Positions 34,554-49,500 of a stretch of 64,000 nt of DNA are shown piece by piece. The notes under the pieces are model-generated. The model had not been told where the DNA came from, ran no database searches, and was given only the letters and a program-made list of their open reading frames with translations. Positions within the stretch are counted from its first letter, which is position 1. Each line of letters starts with the position of its first letter. The stretch comes from Melanocharis versteri (Eukaryota; Chordata; Aves; Passeriformes; Melanocharitidae): positions 1,387,925 to 1,451,924 of the forward strand of contig VZTG01008967.1 in assembly GCA_013397845.1 (NCBI GenBank), read 5' to 3'. The translations under genes and the position numbers were made by a program.

Positions 34554-37500
34554 CTGAAAAGAAAATCCATTGCTTAGATTTCAGATACAGCCCCCCACAC
34601 ACATGAAGAAGGTTAGGGTTTTTTTTCCCCTTTTCCTTTTAGTCTAAGCCAACAGTCACTTTCTCTGAGTCAAGATGCAACATACGGCAATTAACTACAG
34701 TATTGTCCTACAGTGTTCAAAATGTTCTTCCCTGCAATCCTTAAACTACTCATGCATTTGCCAGGAAGACCAATCTGGGTTTATATGCCAGAATAATTAA
34801 CATACAAGCAATGTGCTTGCCTAAAATTATTTTTTAAAGTATTCAGTCTCCAGTTCCAGCCACATTTTGCTGTTTATTCCTGCCCACCAAATTCCAACTG
34901 TTTGGTTTACAACTACAGCTGTCCTTATCCTACTGTTAGATTAACTTCAGGCAATTTACCCTGGTGTTTGCAGTCTGAGGGACAGAAATTAATACAGATA
35001 TATTGGTGCCAAGGCATGAACAGTTTTACAGCCCAGTAGCTCACACATATAGGGAAAACACTGTGGGTGGCCAAGCGTATGTGTAAGTGTGTACACACAT
35101 ACAAAATACTTCACTCCTGATTGTCAAAAAGATGTAGCCAACAGCAGGCTTTTAAAAAGCTCTCTGGAGCTGTGAGACTACATTATTTCATTTCCCAAGA
35201 CGGTAACAGCACTAAATAGAACCTGCTAGATGCTCAGAGCTTTGGAAAGTGAAATAGATAATTTAGAGAGTAAAATACAAAGTCGAATCCATTTTGCTGT
35301 CATCTTAAAAGCCAAAGTGAATGTGCCTGTGCAGTGTGTTTGTCACAAGTATCCCAGCAACTCTTCCAGTCATGGTGCAGGAAGAGCCTACAGAGCAGCT
35401 TGTTGCACCGAAGAAAAAATTATTTGGACATATACTGTGACCCTCCAGGTTTTGCCCCAGAAGGTCTTGGTGTCTCTCTGCAGGTCCTCTTGCCACACTG
35501 GCCAGTCCAGGAAGTCTTGCCTTGTATGTCAACGTGTTAGGGCAGTCACCTGAGCAACTGAATTGACTCTTTGTAAGCTGGAAGTAGCTGCAGCTTGAGG
35601 AAAACTTTGTTTAGTCATTTCTACTCTGGCTGTTTTAAAAAGAAATAGGATATTCACTCTTCTTGCTTCCAGCACCAGAGGACTAAAATTTATAATACTA
35701 CAGCACAGTAGCTTTGAACTGCTACTATTCTCCTACTCAGCAAACAAAATTTTATATTGGGAATTTCTCAGCAGAAAAACACATGCAAAACTTCCATGGG
35801 TTTTAGGACCAAATGCTACCTTAAAAATGTCCACATTTACTTCTGAGTTGACTTCTGTCCATGTCAAAAAAAAAAAAAAAAAAGGCATAAATAAGCACCA
35901 GTAACAACAGTTTCAAATGGTTTTAAGTCATAAAGCAAAAGATGAGTGAAGATCCAGCAGACAGTCTTGGCTTAATACAAATCTTGCTTCCTAAAAAGAC
36001 TAGCATGAAAAAAAATCATCAAAAGGTATGAAAGAAGAAAGGAATACTTGCCAAAACAAGAGGCTCACAGGTAGTCTTAGAACCTGCCTGCCCCTGGTGA
36101 ATTCAATCACGTGGCACACGTGATGGCTCAAAGATGCCTCGCTGTCACAAGACTGACAGCCCTCCCACAGTCAGCACCTCACTGGCTCAAACCCGTGGGT
36201 GTGACAGAAGCCTCAAAGTGTGTCAGACTCGCAGGAGTGCCCAGAGTTTCCACAGCCACCTTGGTTCCCTTTATCTGTTGTCTTTTGTCAAGGCAGCAGC
36301 CGGGCAAGTCTCCCTCGAAGTTTTGTTGACGTAGCACCACAAAGCAGATGGGATTTAACCCTCGCTAAACAGCACCTGTGTCCGTTCAGCACTCTAAGTC
36401 AACAGATGCTTTCCCATGCTCACATTCAATGTATTTGCCAGCTGCAAGACTGGGACCTAGATTTATAAAAACATAATCCAGGAATATGGAATAGAGATAT
36501 GTAATATGCATATTCATATACATCAACTATGCCATCTTCTGGAAGTATTATCCATGTTTTATCTGGGATAACTGACACTACTTCAGATGTGATAAAATGA
36601 CTAAGAAACACATAGACAGACATATTTGTAGTGATTATTTCACTCAGTCATGGGATGTAATCACAATTCTAAATATTTAAAGTGAGGAAAAGAACACAAT
36701 CCATTGAACTAATGAAATCTGCCAGGGAAATTCAAGCAAATATAATTATTAGAGCTGAAGATAAGCCAAGATTACTGACAGTCTGAAAAAAAGCTACAGA
36801 ATCTTGTGTTGCCTTCAGAAGCAATTTGCTTTATAGCAGGCAAAAATGACTCTGGGGGGGAGGGAGGGGGCTTGCAGTCACAAACATGCAAAACATCTGA
36901 CAGAAGATCCTAAAGAAACATACATCAGTTTCCCTCTTGACTGCATTTTTGCTCCCAAGATTTCATGCTTCTAGAAGAGATGGGAAAACCTCTCCTTTTA
37001 CTCATTGCCCCTTGTGTACTGTCCAAGGACAGCCCCTTGGCTTAGTTCCCAGTCAAGGTAAGCCATGCAGCACTCAGTGACTGAGTGATGGGAACTGCTG
37101 CTGATTCTTACCCTGCCACCTGCCTGAGACTTTCAGCTATGTAGAACATTTATTTCCATCCTTTTTATTTGTTTCCACGGTTCCCAGGTGAGAGAAATAA
37201 GAAGGAAGGCCATGAGGAGAAACTGGGATGCTCCAGAGTGACTTGCCAGTCTTTTTTTTCCACAACCCTTCTATTTTGGAAATTAGTTACAGGTTATAGC
37301 CTTTGATGCCAGAGAAAATCCTGGTTGCCAGTCTATATCTGGCTGAATTAAGATTATTCCTTTTGTTCCTTTGACATGAAGACCCCAGTGGAATTCACTT
37401 ATGTATAGTATCTTCTGTCATGTTAACTTTGCTGGGTCAGTAATTCCCAGTTTAACAGATGATGGTGTGGTCTTCAATGCACTGAAAAGACTTTGTTGTA

Positions 37501-40500
37501 CTGTCCATGGGTCTGTCAGAACACAGGTGTTTGGCAACAAAAGCTAAAAGGTAACAGATAGGGTGCAGAACATACTGAAACCCTGGGGAAATTCCTCAGG
37601 ATGTAAGTGCACTCAGGTTTTTGTGGTGAGTCTCACCAGTAGGTTCTGATGAGTGCTCCAGAGAAGCAATCTGCACAGCAGCAGTACTGAGGCTGTGTCA
37701 GAAAGCTTAAGCAAGCACAGAAATAAGATTGCTGTACAAAGGAAAATGAGCACCTTTTTAAGCACACCTTCATGCCCTGGAGGCGTAGTACAGCAGAAAC
37801 CTTTGGAACTACTCCATGTATGAGAGCATCAAAGCAGAGAAGAGTGAGTATGACTCAGAGCTCTGGTTAGCTCAGCCTTTATGCAGAGATTCCTGCAGTA
37901 CCAGGCTTCCTGAGGCAGGGACACCTTTGCCCTTAACCAGGAAATCACATCAGCATCTGAAACCTGGGAACATCTAGGCCAGAGAATGTTGTTGAGTCCA
38001 CCTGAAACATGAAGCCAGTCCACAGAGACACTGGTCACAAGGCGACAGACTTCATGTTTCCTAGGACATCTGTGCCAAGCTATGCCATCACATATCATGG
38101 ACTCTCCCAAAAAAAGATGCAAATAAATACAAAGTCATCTTAACAGTGGTATTTTTCAGGCCTTGTGTCATTTGGCAACATCCTTATCCTGTAGAACTCC
38201 TTTAAAAAAAAGAGTTACATGACCAGAGATGCTGTGTCTCCTGGCATTATGCCATCAAGCAGCTGGAAACAAAACACCAGATCCAAGAAAACCACCAGGA
38301 GAGTAACCATGATGCAGCCCTGTGTACGTGCTGCACCTTATAAACAGAGCATGAGCTATGGGACATTCTGCCTAACTTCTGTCCCAAACACAGGACCCAA
38401 AAGAGAGAAACACAACCAGGCTATGGTCACAGGGCAACTGAAATACAGCTGAGAAAGTGTTCTTTCCTTAAATATTCGTGACACTGGCAAGAAAAACCAC
38501 AAGAAGCCAGAAAGCTGCAACTCGAAGGAGAGGACAACTTGGTATGAAAGGAGGCAGAAGCAGGAGGCTGTTGCTAGACCCACACAGGAACACGTCTCTG
38601 GCTGTTCCTGTCAAGTCAGGATCACATCACATCAAGACAGGCTTGAAAGGAATATACAGTCCATATTCCAAACTTCTCAGTGCCAAGAGAAAGCTTAGGG
38701 AAAAAAAAGGCCTATTTTCCCCTGAGACATGAACACAGAGAGGTTTCAGTGCCTGTCTGAGACAACACAAAAAGCCAACAGCAGAACCAAAAGCTGGATC
38801 TCCTCAGTTAGAGCCAGGTATTCTAACCATAGTATCTTTTGCCCTTGAACAAAGGGGAAGCAGTAACCAACTGAATGCTTGAACCTAAACTAATCCAGAA
38901 GGGCATCACTGATTATAATTTTGGACTAGATTCTTGTAAGATATTTATGTGCTTCAAGTGAACAATAAAATCCTGAACAGGATTGTTGAGGAGTGCTGAG
39001 GCAGCCGTCCCTTCTTAAATCCTTTTGAAGTTCATACTGGGTACCCCTTTGATTTATTATGTGACTAAATATTATTAAAATATTAAAGGGAACAATGCCA
39101 TTATCACTGCTACTTTTCTTACCTAATTACAGCCAAGTTCAACTCTGCTAAATTTACAACTGAGAAATCAATGTTACTTTTCTGACTTTCAGCCCAGGTC
39201 ATAGCAAAGGAGCCAGCACTACCATCTCACACAAATAAAGCGAGCCCAGCCTCCCTTTTGGTTAGAACCAGTATTTTTTACAATAAATGTGTTTTCCCTT
39301 TTTTGGCATCACTTTTGGCAGTAGGGCTGACAGGTCACTGTTCTAGAACAAGAAGTTCTTCCTACAAAAATAACCCTGAAGTAACTCTACTACTCTTTAA
39401 TGGGAACATCACTCTACTTTTTCTTTGACACGTATTCCAGATTTTTTTTCCCCTCCATATTTTACCATTTTCTTATTTCCTAAGACACAGTAATTTGGAG
39501 GAATGTGCAACATTAAACCATACAACCCATAAATGAGGGCTTCGTCCAGACAACTGCAGGTGAAGTAAGTCTGAAAGACATGAGTGTTTAGACTTTTGCT
39601 GTATTTTCAATGTTTAAAGTGCTAGCAAATTAACACTATTAATATTGTGCAATAGTACAACTTCAATTATAAATTACAAAGCAGAAGCATAGCAGGAAGC
39701 ACACTAACCTATGTAAAGAAACATCAAATCTGTGCAATACAGCATGCCTTAATCAAGGTTATGCCTAAAACAACACAGAATATTACATACTCTACTGTTT
39801 TTCTAGTTAGGGTATGCAATTTACCTTGAAAACAAATCCTTCTGGACAGGTATGATCATACTTGTAAACCTTGTAGACTACCAGAAATACAACACACGTT
39901 AAGAATGCAAGGGCAAAAAGGACCAGCACAGTTACCTGTAAAGAAAAATAAAACATGCTTATGTTAGTAATGCACTGCTTATTCTATTGCTGCTTGTTAC
40001 TGCAGGCAGCAGAAGTCAGCTGTGAATGCACTTTACAGTAAAATCAAGCAAAGGATAAAACCAGCTGCTTAATTATTGAGGGAGAACAGAGAAGCAGCAC
40101 ATAAGTGCTTCTACCCTACCCTTCTCAGAGAAGAAAGGATCATCTGGTCAGTGGCCCGTTGCCTGTGTGCTGCAAGGCTTTTTTTGATTGCATTTCTCTT
40201 CAAGGCACACGAGGCCAGGACATACCAAGGTAGCTTGTGCCTGCTGTTTTTTCAGTGTGTGGATGATGTAAGTCTAAGTCTAGTTTATGTCAGCTGATAA
40301 GCATGTTTGTTTTGCCTGGGCCAGTCCAAGAATGGAGTCAGGTGATAATAAGTTAGCACAGGTGTCATCCAGAGGCCACTTGCAGGGCATGGAGAAAATA
40401 AATGTCTGCCCTCTCTTGTTAGGATCAGTTTGTTGCACCTGCTCTGAACTTAGGGATAGTTACACCAGTAGTCTGCGTTCTTGGTTGCTCAATGCTCCTT

Positions 40501-43500
40501 TATTTATAAGCTGAAACAGTACTACTTCATCACACAGACTGTACCGGAGTAATTCACTGCCAGATCCATAAGGGAATGCACCACGTTCAACCCTGGGCTG
40601 GCCTGCAGGAGTTGTGTGGCACCTCTTTGCACAGTGCTCACAGAGAAGCCATTACAGACAGCCTTACATGGCTTTTCACCCTGTCCTTCAGTACCTCTCT
40701 GCCCCTCAACTTGGGCTGCAGAGAAGTCCAAGACACACCTTAAGACAAATATGAAATCAGTGTCAGTATCAAGCTAGCCTTTCCCAGGCACAAACTCTGA
40801 GCAGCTAGAGACCAGCAGCCTTCCGGTGTGACACGAGACAGAATTACCTTTAGAATTACATCACCCATTGATGAGAGAAAGTACAAAATTTTGTCCAGCA
40901 GTTACAGTGCAAAGCTCTCTAATTCAGACCCATTTTTGTGGAAGGTGTGAACTGAGCAAATAGCATTCATTACCTGGGAGAGTATCCCAGATATGTATTT
41001 TTATTATTCTAAAACTTCTACTGATAGACAAATAAGTAGGTCATGGAGATTACACAGTAAGAGTGATTGAGATGAATTTTCTTTTTGGCAAGTGAGAAAG
41101 AAGCAGGCATGTGCTACAGCACAAGAAACAGTAATAAACAGCAACAAACAAGAGTATATGATTCATTTTTTAAAACAAAGCATATTATGATCTAAATTTT
41201 AAAGTAAGGTGAGTAAATCAGCTATATACACCTTCTGAAACAAGAACTTAGGCATATCAGGGTCAATTAATTGAAACAAGAATAATCTGGTATTTGAAAA
41301 AGCAAAAGCAACAAAAGGTTGTAGCTTTGCCTCCTGGTAAAAACAACCACCACACACCCCCCTTATGATAAACCTCTGAGCTAACAGAGTTTGAAACACT
41401 GCAAACTGTCTGTGGCAGTGGTATCAGGACATTCCAGGACTGCAATAAACTTAAGGGACTTCTCATCCTGTGAAAGCAAATTTCATCATGGGCAGACAAC
41501 AGCAAGTGCTATATTCCCTGGCTGAAACAAGGCTGAGTATTGTGTGTTGCTGAAGCCAAAGATTTAGTAAGGATTTTTGATAGAAAGAAAATAAGTAAAA
41601 AAAGGGAAGGCTGAAGTACAGGCAAAGAGAAAGAGCAGATCAAAAAGCAGGAGAAATTTAGCAAGAGAAATGTAGATATTAATGTAACAATGCCAATTGA
41701 AATGAGACATGGAGCAAAGGACCTTTCTGGTTAATACAGCAACATGTTCAGTTTCTCAACAGTCACTCGATTACAAAAAAGAAAAAAGTATTCTTAATTA
41801 CCCTCTGAAAACTTCACATTGACAAGAATTTTCATAACTAATTAGTCTTTCTCCAAGTTTATTACTTGTTTGCATACACAAAAGTTAACATGGATAGCTC
41901 ACTCTGTCTTGCCAACCACGCGTGTTCTGCTTACATCTCCCATGCCTCAGTATGTCCTGCATGAACCCAAGAGACAAAGTATATTTTCACCTTCTTTTCT
42001 GGTCATTCTCTGTGGCCCAGTTTAATAACAACCAACATAACACAGACACACGCACGTCCCCATTCCTGGCCCAGCAATGCCCTAGCTCAGCCCTTCTGAT
42101 AGGTTTTTAATCAGGCTTGTGACTCCACACAGCCTTCAGCAAAGGCTGCTCTCTCCAGGAGCACAGGCCTGTGACATGGTACATGGTCATCAGGCAGAAC
42201 TGCTGTGGCACAGATCAGCTCAGCTCATATTTGTCCCTACCACAGATAGGAGCTAAGAGTTTAAAATGTTTTGAAAAATATTCTCAAGTCCCAGAGTATT
42301 TTAACTGTATTTCCTGGCCCTTCTACTAGCAGCCAGTAGTAGAATTGTAACGTTATTTCCCAGCTGTAACCATTCTCACACAGATGAGTTCTCAGGAATA
42401 TACTCAGACAACATACTAACAAGCTGTTTTGTAATTGAGACTAAATATTAAGGCAGTAAGAAAAAACTGTATTTCCACAATCACTGCAGGATCACTTTTC
42501 AAAGCTTCAAAACTGCTCTGAGAAGTAACTGCTTTTTAAAAGATAAAAGCCCAGTGTTGTGTTGATTGCTGGAGCCTGGCAAGTTGCACAGCCACAGCCT
42601 CAGGGGTGCTTTGCTGAGACCTGTTATCAGTGACAGCGTGGAACTGTGAGTTCTCACTGCTTGTACAAGTTCTTCCATTGCCACACAGTAAGCCATGGGA
42701 AGAGTTCTCAGGGGTCCTGCTTCAAAAATCTCACAGAATTTTTCTTGCTTGCTTACTGTATTTCCTAATGTTACTAATTTTGGTATTAACATGTAAATTT
42801 TTACTCTCATTATCTCCAATGATTTGCAATCACACTCCATTTGCAAATCCCTAATCAAGTAAGCTCTTGTCTCCTTCCTATTAGGAGAGAAGCTCCCTTC
42901 TCTTACCATCCTTCAGGATAGGAGGAACTTCTATTTAAAGACAGTTGCAGATGAAAACGGCACAAATGGAATCTAGTGATGGATTTCTTTCCAAGGTGAT
43001 TGCCATCACCTGTTCATCTGACCCGCTTCTCTCTTTTAAGTTGAAAATCCTTTTCTTTCTTCTAATAGCCATTTTTCTTCACTCTCATAACCCACCACTG
43101 ATGGTCCACAATGGTCAGATCCCCATGTTCACTTCTGAACCTGAGGCAGTCAGCTTCTCTCCCCAGCCACTAACACAGTGCAGCCCTACCTCTGTGCCTC
43201 ACCTTCCGAGCCCTCTGCTCCCAGATGCCCTTCAGAAATAAAAGCATGAAAAAACAGAAGGCGACAAGCAGCTCTTCAGACCACAAGCAACCCCACAGCT
43301 GCCATTTTATTGCTTTCTTCCACAGCAACTTTGCACACTCACTATAAACTGAACTTACTCTCTTCTTCCTACCAACACACTACTCACAACTTGCCCTCCT
43401 CCTCTGGCAGGAGCAGATGCAGCGTGTACATGAGCACCACTTTCCTCCTTCTGGAAGGAAATCTTGAATCTCCTTTTTGTGGTAGCCAGCTGGCAATGCA

Positions 43501-46500
43501 GGACCCCACACAGTACAGGCAGAAGTCTTGTGAATTACTGTGATCATTCACTGCCATATACATCCTGCAGAACTCCAAGGTGCCTGTCACACCTCAAGAG
43601 TGATGGGCTTTTAAAATACTTTTCTTGAAATAACTATAAGATAGGACAAACAACCATTTCTTTTAACTAGGAATTCAAAGGGTGATTTTGCTTTCATCTT
43701 GAGTGTGACATTTAAAGTTAGTTTTAAGGGGAATCTGGCAGCAAAACAAAGTGAACAGAGAAGATGACAAGATATTATGTATGTGGCAGATTTTTGAATA
43801 GATTGTAAGTGAAGAGCAGAAGAAGGACAACGTCTAGCCAGAAGCCATCAGAGTAATCGAAATGAGAGATGACTAATGAATGAACTAAGCATACCCAGAG
43901 CAAAAAACCTGTCTTCATGCTCTGTAAGCAGTTAGCTGAACAAATGAAACTCACCATATCTGACAACTACACTAGCATGTACACAGCTTGTGATAAGGCC
44001 TTTACCATAAGATCTAGCAGATCTTCCCCATCAGTCCATGCTACTTTGCCTCAGCTGCGAAACACTGCAGGCTGTATCTTCTCTGCCTGGCTACTGCAGT
44101 CTCCTCCTTCCTCACTCCACTAATGTTTATTTGGACTCCCTTTTAAATCAAGCTGGAATACTACAGCAAAATTCATCAATTGCACCAACAGGGCCTGCTT
44201 CTCTTCACACCCTTTCCTGGTCATATTTCAAGGCATGCACAAGTCTACCCTTTTTGTTCCTCTCAGCTCCATCCGTGTTGCTGTTTATGTTATCCCACTG
44301 TCCCACTAAAGCCCAGGTACCATCCATTTCTCCTCTGCCTTCACCTCTACCTGTCTAATGCCTCCTCTTGCCTGAGATTCTTTCATTAAGCCACTCATAC
44401 TGTGCTGCTCTGCACCACGCCTTCCTTCAAGCTTTTCCTTCCATCAGCACACAAACCCATGTAGAAGCATTCCTATTATTACAAGTGGAACTAAAGTGGA
44501 ACTAACAAGATATGCAATGATTTTCACTGCTCAATCACTGGCTCTTGGTCACATCTCATCTCTGCTCTACCTCCATGCATTATCTATTTCAACTGCAGCC
44601 TCTTGGGAACACAACTTTCATTTCTGATCTGTCTGTAAAGTGCAAGGCACAGACTTGCTGCCAGCACTGAACAAGAAGAGTGAAAACATACACTTACCGA
44701 GCACCATTCATAGGAAATGATTTATAGCCAATTAATGCTTTGCTCACCAGTAAAATGCAGAGACCTCTGGGGTGAAATATAGCAACTCTGTACAACCACT
44801 TAGGACAGGAAATTAAGATTATTGCTATCCAATTTAACTACAAGAGAATTTTAGGCAGACGGCCTGTAATTACAATAGATTGTGTCTGGCTACATCCCAC
44901 AGACAAAAATTCGTAAAACATTGCATTGACTTTCCTGCTAATGGCCGTGACCTCCATTTCACCTCTCTCCACTAAAATCCTGCATCTCCAGCTACACAAT
45001 GCCCTCTACCAGCACGTTAGAGAACACAAAAATCAGCTTTCTGCTTATCACTGCCTTTGTAAAATTATGTCCTTGTTTGCTATTACCTCAGCCTGTCCCT
45101 GGAAGTTTAAACGAAAAACATGTCTGAAACAACACACTCAAAGACTAAGAGATGTTCACCTTGTGGGAAATGGCAATGTGAAAGAAAAAAGGAACATTCA
45201 CATCTATACATGCAACATTTGACTAACATTCATTTGCAGAGCAATGCAAATTACACAGAACACTCTGGTACAATGCCCTGTACTTGCTATGGGAATATAC
45301 AGGATGACCAGTGACTCCAAAAGACAACCACGTGCTTTGTTTCAGAAGAGTAGTTCTAACATTACATGTCATGTTTAGCTGTATGACTGGTATCCATCTA
45401 TTAAACTCAACTTCTTCACCACAACATTCCCATCAAAACTTTGTGCTCAAAGAGGATGATAGTTTTGGGGCAGGTTGTACAGAAAAAGCAGGAGAAATCA
45501 AAACACTGTCCTTCTCAAATAGAAATGACAAAGAGGAGAGAACTGTCTTGGATGCTTACCTGGAGATGACAGGGAGTAGCAGCAAAAAAGGCAAAAAACG
45601 CAGGCAGATTCATGAGGACAGTAACAGAAAAGAAGCTACAGAACCAGAGCTTATTAACAGAGACAGTGCAAGACAACAGGGCCAGTCTGCAAGGGAATTG
45701 ATTAATGAAACCTGAGGGACACACTGTTACACAAAAACAGGTTAACAAGGCACTGGCCTTGAGATCCTAGAACTGCAGCTTAACTCAGCTCTTCATGGCA
45801 ATGTTCCTGTCATCTTCCATCACACAGCGCCATATACTGTGTTTCTTAACAACAGGGATCTGAGGAAGCAGTTCAAGAAACCCTGTGGCACCAGGATAAG
45901 AACCTTACTACCTTCCCATACAAACCCAGAAGATATTACTGAGGCCAGGAAAAAGGCTGCATAATGTTATTACAGAAGAGGAAAGGTTATTTAAGTGATA
46001 CAACTGGAGAGATCCAAAACATCTTCTGTGTCACCAATGTGACTGGTTCTGTTCCAGTAAAAGGATTTCTAATGGAGACAGTGGCAGAGGACATCTGACT
46101 TATAGCAGGGGAGCTGTGTTAAGCATCCACTTCACTTAAATCTTCCAGCTCTGACTATAAAATTCCTTTCAACCAAAAATTTAACAGGAGGACTGTCAAT
46201 GTCATATCAGAGAATATCAAACATTAAAAAAAGGAAAAGTGACAGTTGCCATGCAGTGCCTTTACTTACACCAATTATTTTAAAATAATTGTTACATTAG
46301 AAAAACCACCTCCTTTATTTTTCTTATTTGAAGTAGTAATGAAAAAATTTAAAGCCTGCCAAACACTTATACTTGTGGGCAACTTTAATCCCGTGAGCAG
46401 TTCCACTGGAGAAACAGAACTACTAATGACAGTAAGTGCCTGTCACTCTTCCAGCACTAAGTGACAGACGCAGAATCTACTTAAGGAAGTGGTACCTCTA

Positions 46501-49500
46501 CAGAAATCAGTTGACATCTCATGCTCTTAACAGACTTTTAAAGAGGGAGCAAAGAGCTACTCAACACACAAAACAATCACACAGCAGCAAAGAGAGAACT
46601 GTTCTCCTTGTTTCTGATTATTTTTACAGCAATAATAATCACTGGCATTACTAAGAAGAGGTACAAAAGTGTTGAGGTAGAAACATATTTGAAGGATGCC
46701 CCTTTTAAGATAGAAAAAACCCTGAACAGTTAAGAGATACATTACATACATTTTTGCAGCCTTAAAGTTACCAGGTGAAACTGTGAGAGAACTAATCTTG
46801 AAGCTTCAATTCCTCTTCCATAACCTCATGCACACATTTCAACAGCTGCTTGCTACTTGATAGTACACAGTTTGCACGGTCTTGGCACAGAGATAAGCTT
46901 GAGGCTTTGGCTCTGCAGTCAGATGGATGCAGAGATGTCAAGGATAAAGTCAGAAGAACTGCACTGCCTTTGAACAGAAATGAAAGGCTGAAGGCGTATC
47001 ACAGCTTGGGTTGATTTAAGGGCATGAAATTTATTATGAAAAATCAGTGTTTGCTTTCAAAATACCTCTAAATGTTCTTTATTGAGGTTTTCTCAAAGAC
47101 AGGAAAAAAAGTAATGCTTTGCTACAACAGATTTTTTTAAAATTGGTGTGTTTGTACACAACTGCCAGCTGCAGCCCAATCAGTGGGTGCCAGAGTAGAC
47201 ATCCTACTACAAAATCCAGCTGGAGGTTGTAAAAACACAGCTCTGTCAATGGGGGAGGCAAAGGTTTGGGTAACTCATACCATCAATTTTCTTCTGCCCT
47301 AACTTCCTCCTATGTCCTGATTCACAAGGCTCCTTTGTTACTCTGTAGAGTGGACAATTTACAAGAAGGAATATCGGCCTTGTTCAAAGTTGCTTTCCAG
47401 ATGTGAAGAACCAACTCCCCACATCAGCCTACACTGTTCAAAGAACAAAAGCAAGACTTCTGTTTCTCAATGGGAAATAATCTTCAGTGAAAAAACCACA
47501 TCTTCCTTGGTGTGGTTAGTGCCATAAAAATAAATTAAGACAACAGGGTTCTCAGAATCAGGAAATCTTCACATTCTTTTGAGAGATTCGGATTTGAATT
47601 CAGAACGTGGCTTCATAAAGGAAAATTGTACTTGCAGTTTTCCTTGTAAACATTCTCAGCTCTGTTATAATAACTATGGTAATATGAATTGAATGCAGAA
47701 AAATACGTTTTATAATTGATTATTCACCAGGTGCTAAAACACCAAATGATCTACATGACATATGCACATGCTGGAGTGACTTCATTTGTTATAATGTGTA
47801 ACTTCTCAAGAAGAACAGCTTTAAATTTTCTGCACCGCTGAATCCCAAAAATGCAATCTGCTTTGTCATTATTCAAGAAGTACATCCTAGAATACACATG
47901 TGAATTATTTGTAAATATGACTGACTGGCTTTATTTTTAGCACAACATTTGGGCTGTGTCTTGTGGCAGGCTTGTGCATCGGTGATGCACCATACTGAAG
48001 TCATTAAAACGGCATCTGAAAGTTTTTTCATGAACACAAGCCAAAGTCAGTATCTCACCAGTTAAATAATGCATTTCATAATTATAGCAAATATTTAATT
48101 TTCAAACAAATATCTTTTTGCTCTCTCAGAATCAACAGCAGAAGTTAACATGATGGTTCACAATTAATAAAGACCCAGGAGAAAACCTCACACAATCAGT
48201 ACTTTTCATCTACATACTTATGAAATGTTATCAATTATTCATGTAATGTTTACTACTGGGAGTGGTGAATACGACAATCATCCCCGCTGGAGAACTAGTC
48301 AGTTTTCTTTAAAATGTTGCAAGCAGCATAATTCAATTCTAAAATTGTAATATAGAGATTAAGGGACCTGAATGTTCTGCATGAACATTGTTTTCAATTA
48401 ATTGAACCCCAATTTTCCTAACTGATCAATCCCCACACTCTTCTTTAGAAACCTAGACTTCCAGCCACAATGTGAATCACCCTGCAATTCCCAAGAGATA
48501 CCAAATCTTACAGAAACCTCTCTCTGATGCAGTAGTTACCTAGCAGCAAAGCCTAGCAACCCTGTAGTATGAAATTAATCCCAGAGCGATCATCATAAAG
48601 TAATATCTAAAGGATATTTTAAGTATGCCATCCAAAGGTATATAAAAATGCAATGCCAAAATCCTCAGGCTTTTAGCTGTTCAGCTATACAAACTAGAAA
48701 AGACTACCCAACAGCACAACAAGCTATTCATTTGTTTTCAGCAAGGACTCATTTGCTCAGCTCTCACTACAAAGACAGATAAAACCCCCCAGATTTACAA
48801 AAGGATGCACAAGCTTTTTAGATGTGACTGAGATATTCAACACCCCTCCTTAGCTACAATTTAATGTTCCAGCAATGAAATCCCTTGGGCCCTAGTGCTA
48901 AACCATAAGTGCAAAGTTCTTCAGGTATAGGCTCTGCTCAGCTGCTTGGAACCAAAGTCCGAGCAGGGCACTCAAACTAAAAACTGCCTCTCCTTTCTCT
49001 TCTACAACATAGTAAGCATTTTCCAGTCACCTCAGTGTGACCAGGACACGCACAAAGACAACCAGACATAAGCTCTCCTTGTTCTGAGCTGTCCATTTGC
49101 ATTTACCCTACCCTCACCTGAGAGGAAGGGAATTACTCTCAAGGACTGGTACTATGGTGCCAGGAGGATAAAGAGAGAATGTGAGTCAGAATGTAGCATT
49201 TTCCCTCAGGAATGGGACGTCCTTGTCTCAAACCAAGGAATAGGAGAAGCTGAAACTAGGTTTCTTACCTCCTTAGTAAAACCCTAGCACACCCCATAAC
49301 ATCTCTTCTTGGCTGTCTGGGGTGGTTCCCCACACAGCTGACTGAGAACCTACCTGCTTCACTGTGTGGCTGAAGACTCCACCAGGTGAATGGCACTTAA
49401 ACATTTGTCGCAGCAACACTCTGCAAAGTTCCTTTCCAAATATAGTCCAATCCCTCCTTGAGCCTTCACTTTGTTTGTTTAGCATGCTCTGATTCCACTG

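Larger units (their letters stand above)
34554..39824 (-). other. NSG1: NSG1 intron, 5.3 kb
   Basis: Intron between residues 119 and 120. It contains a poly(A) run, a pair of CACGTG E-boxes and a G-rich tract (listed separately). No exon or transposon is recognised; the many short open frames at 35.2-38.7 kb lack known homology. Confidence 0.88.

Noticed and set aside
40500..40740. Possible transposon fragment near 40.6 kb
   Set aside because: The sequence is moderately GC-rich and repeat-like in texture, but I could match no CR1 or LTR block to it.
42499..42909. 136-codon open frame on the minus strand
   Set aside because: It lies inside an NSG1 intron, shows no recognisable domain, and long AT/GC-mixed introns yield such frames by chance. 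No splice or start context supports it.
45311..45715. 134-codon open frame on the plus strand rich in Lys, Glu and Ser
   Set aside because: It is antisense in an NSG1 intron and has no homology I can name. Its composition follows the local purine-rich DNA.
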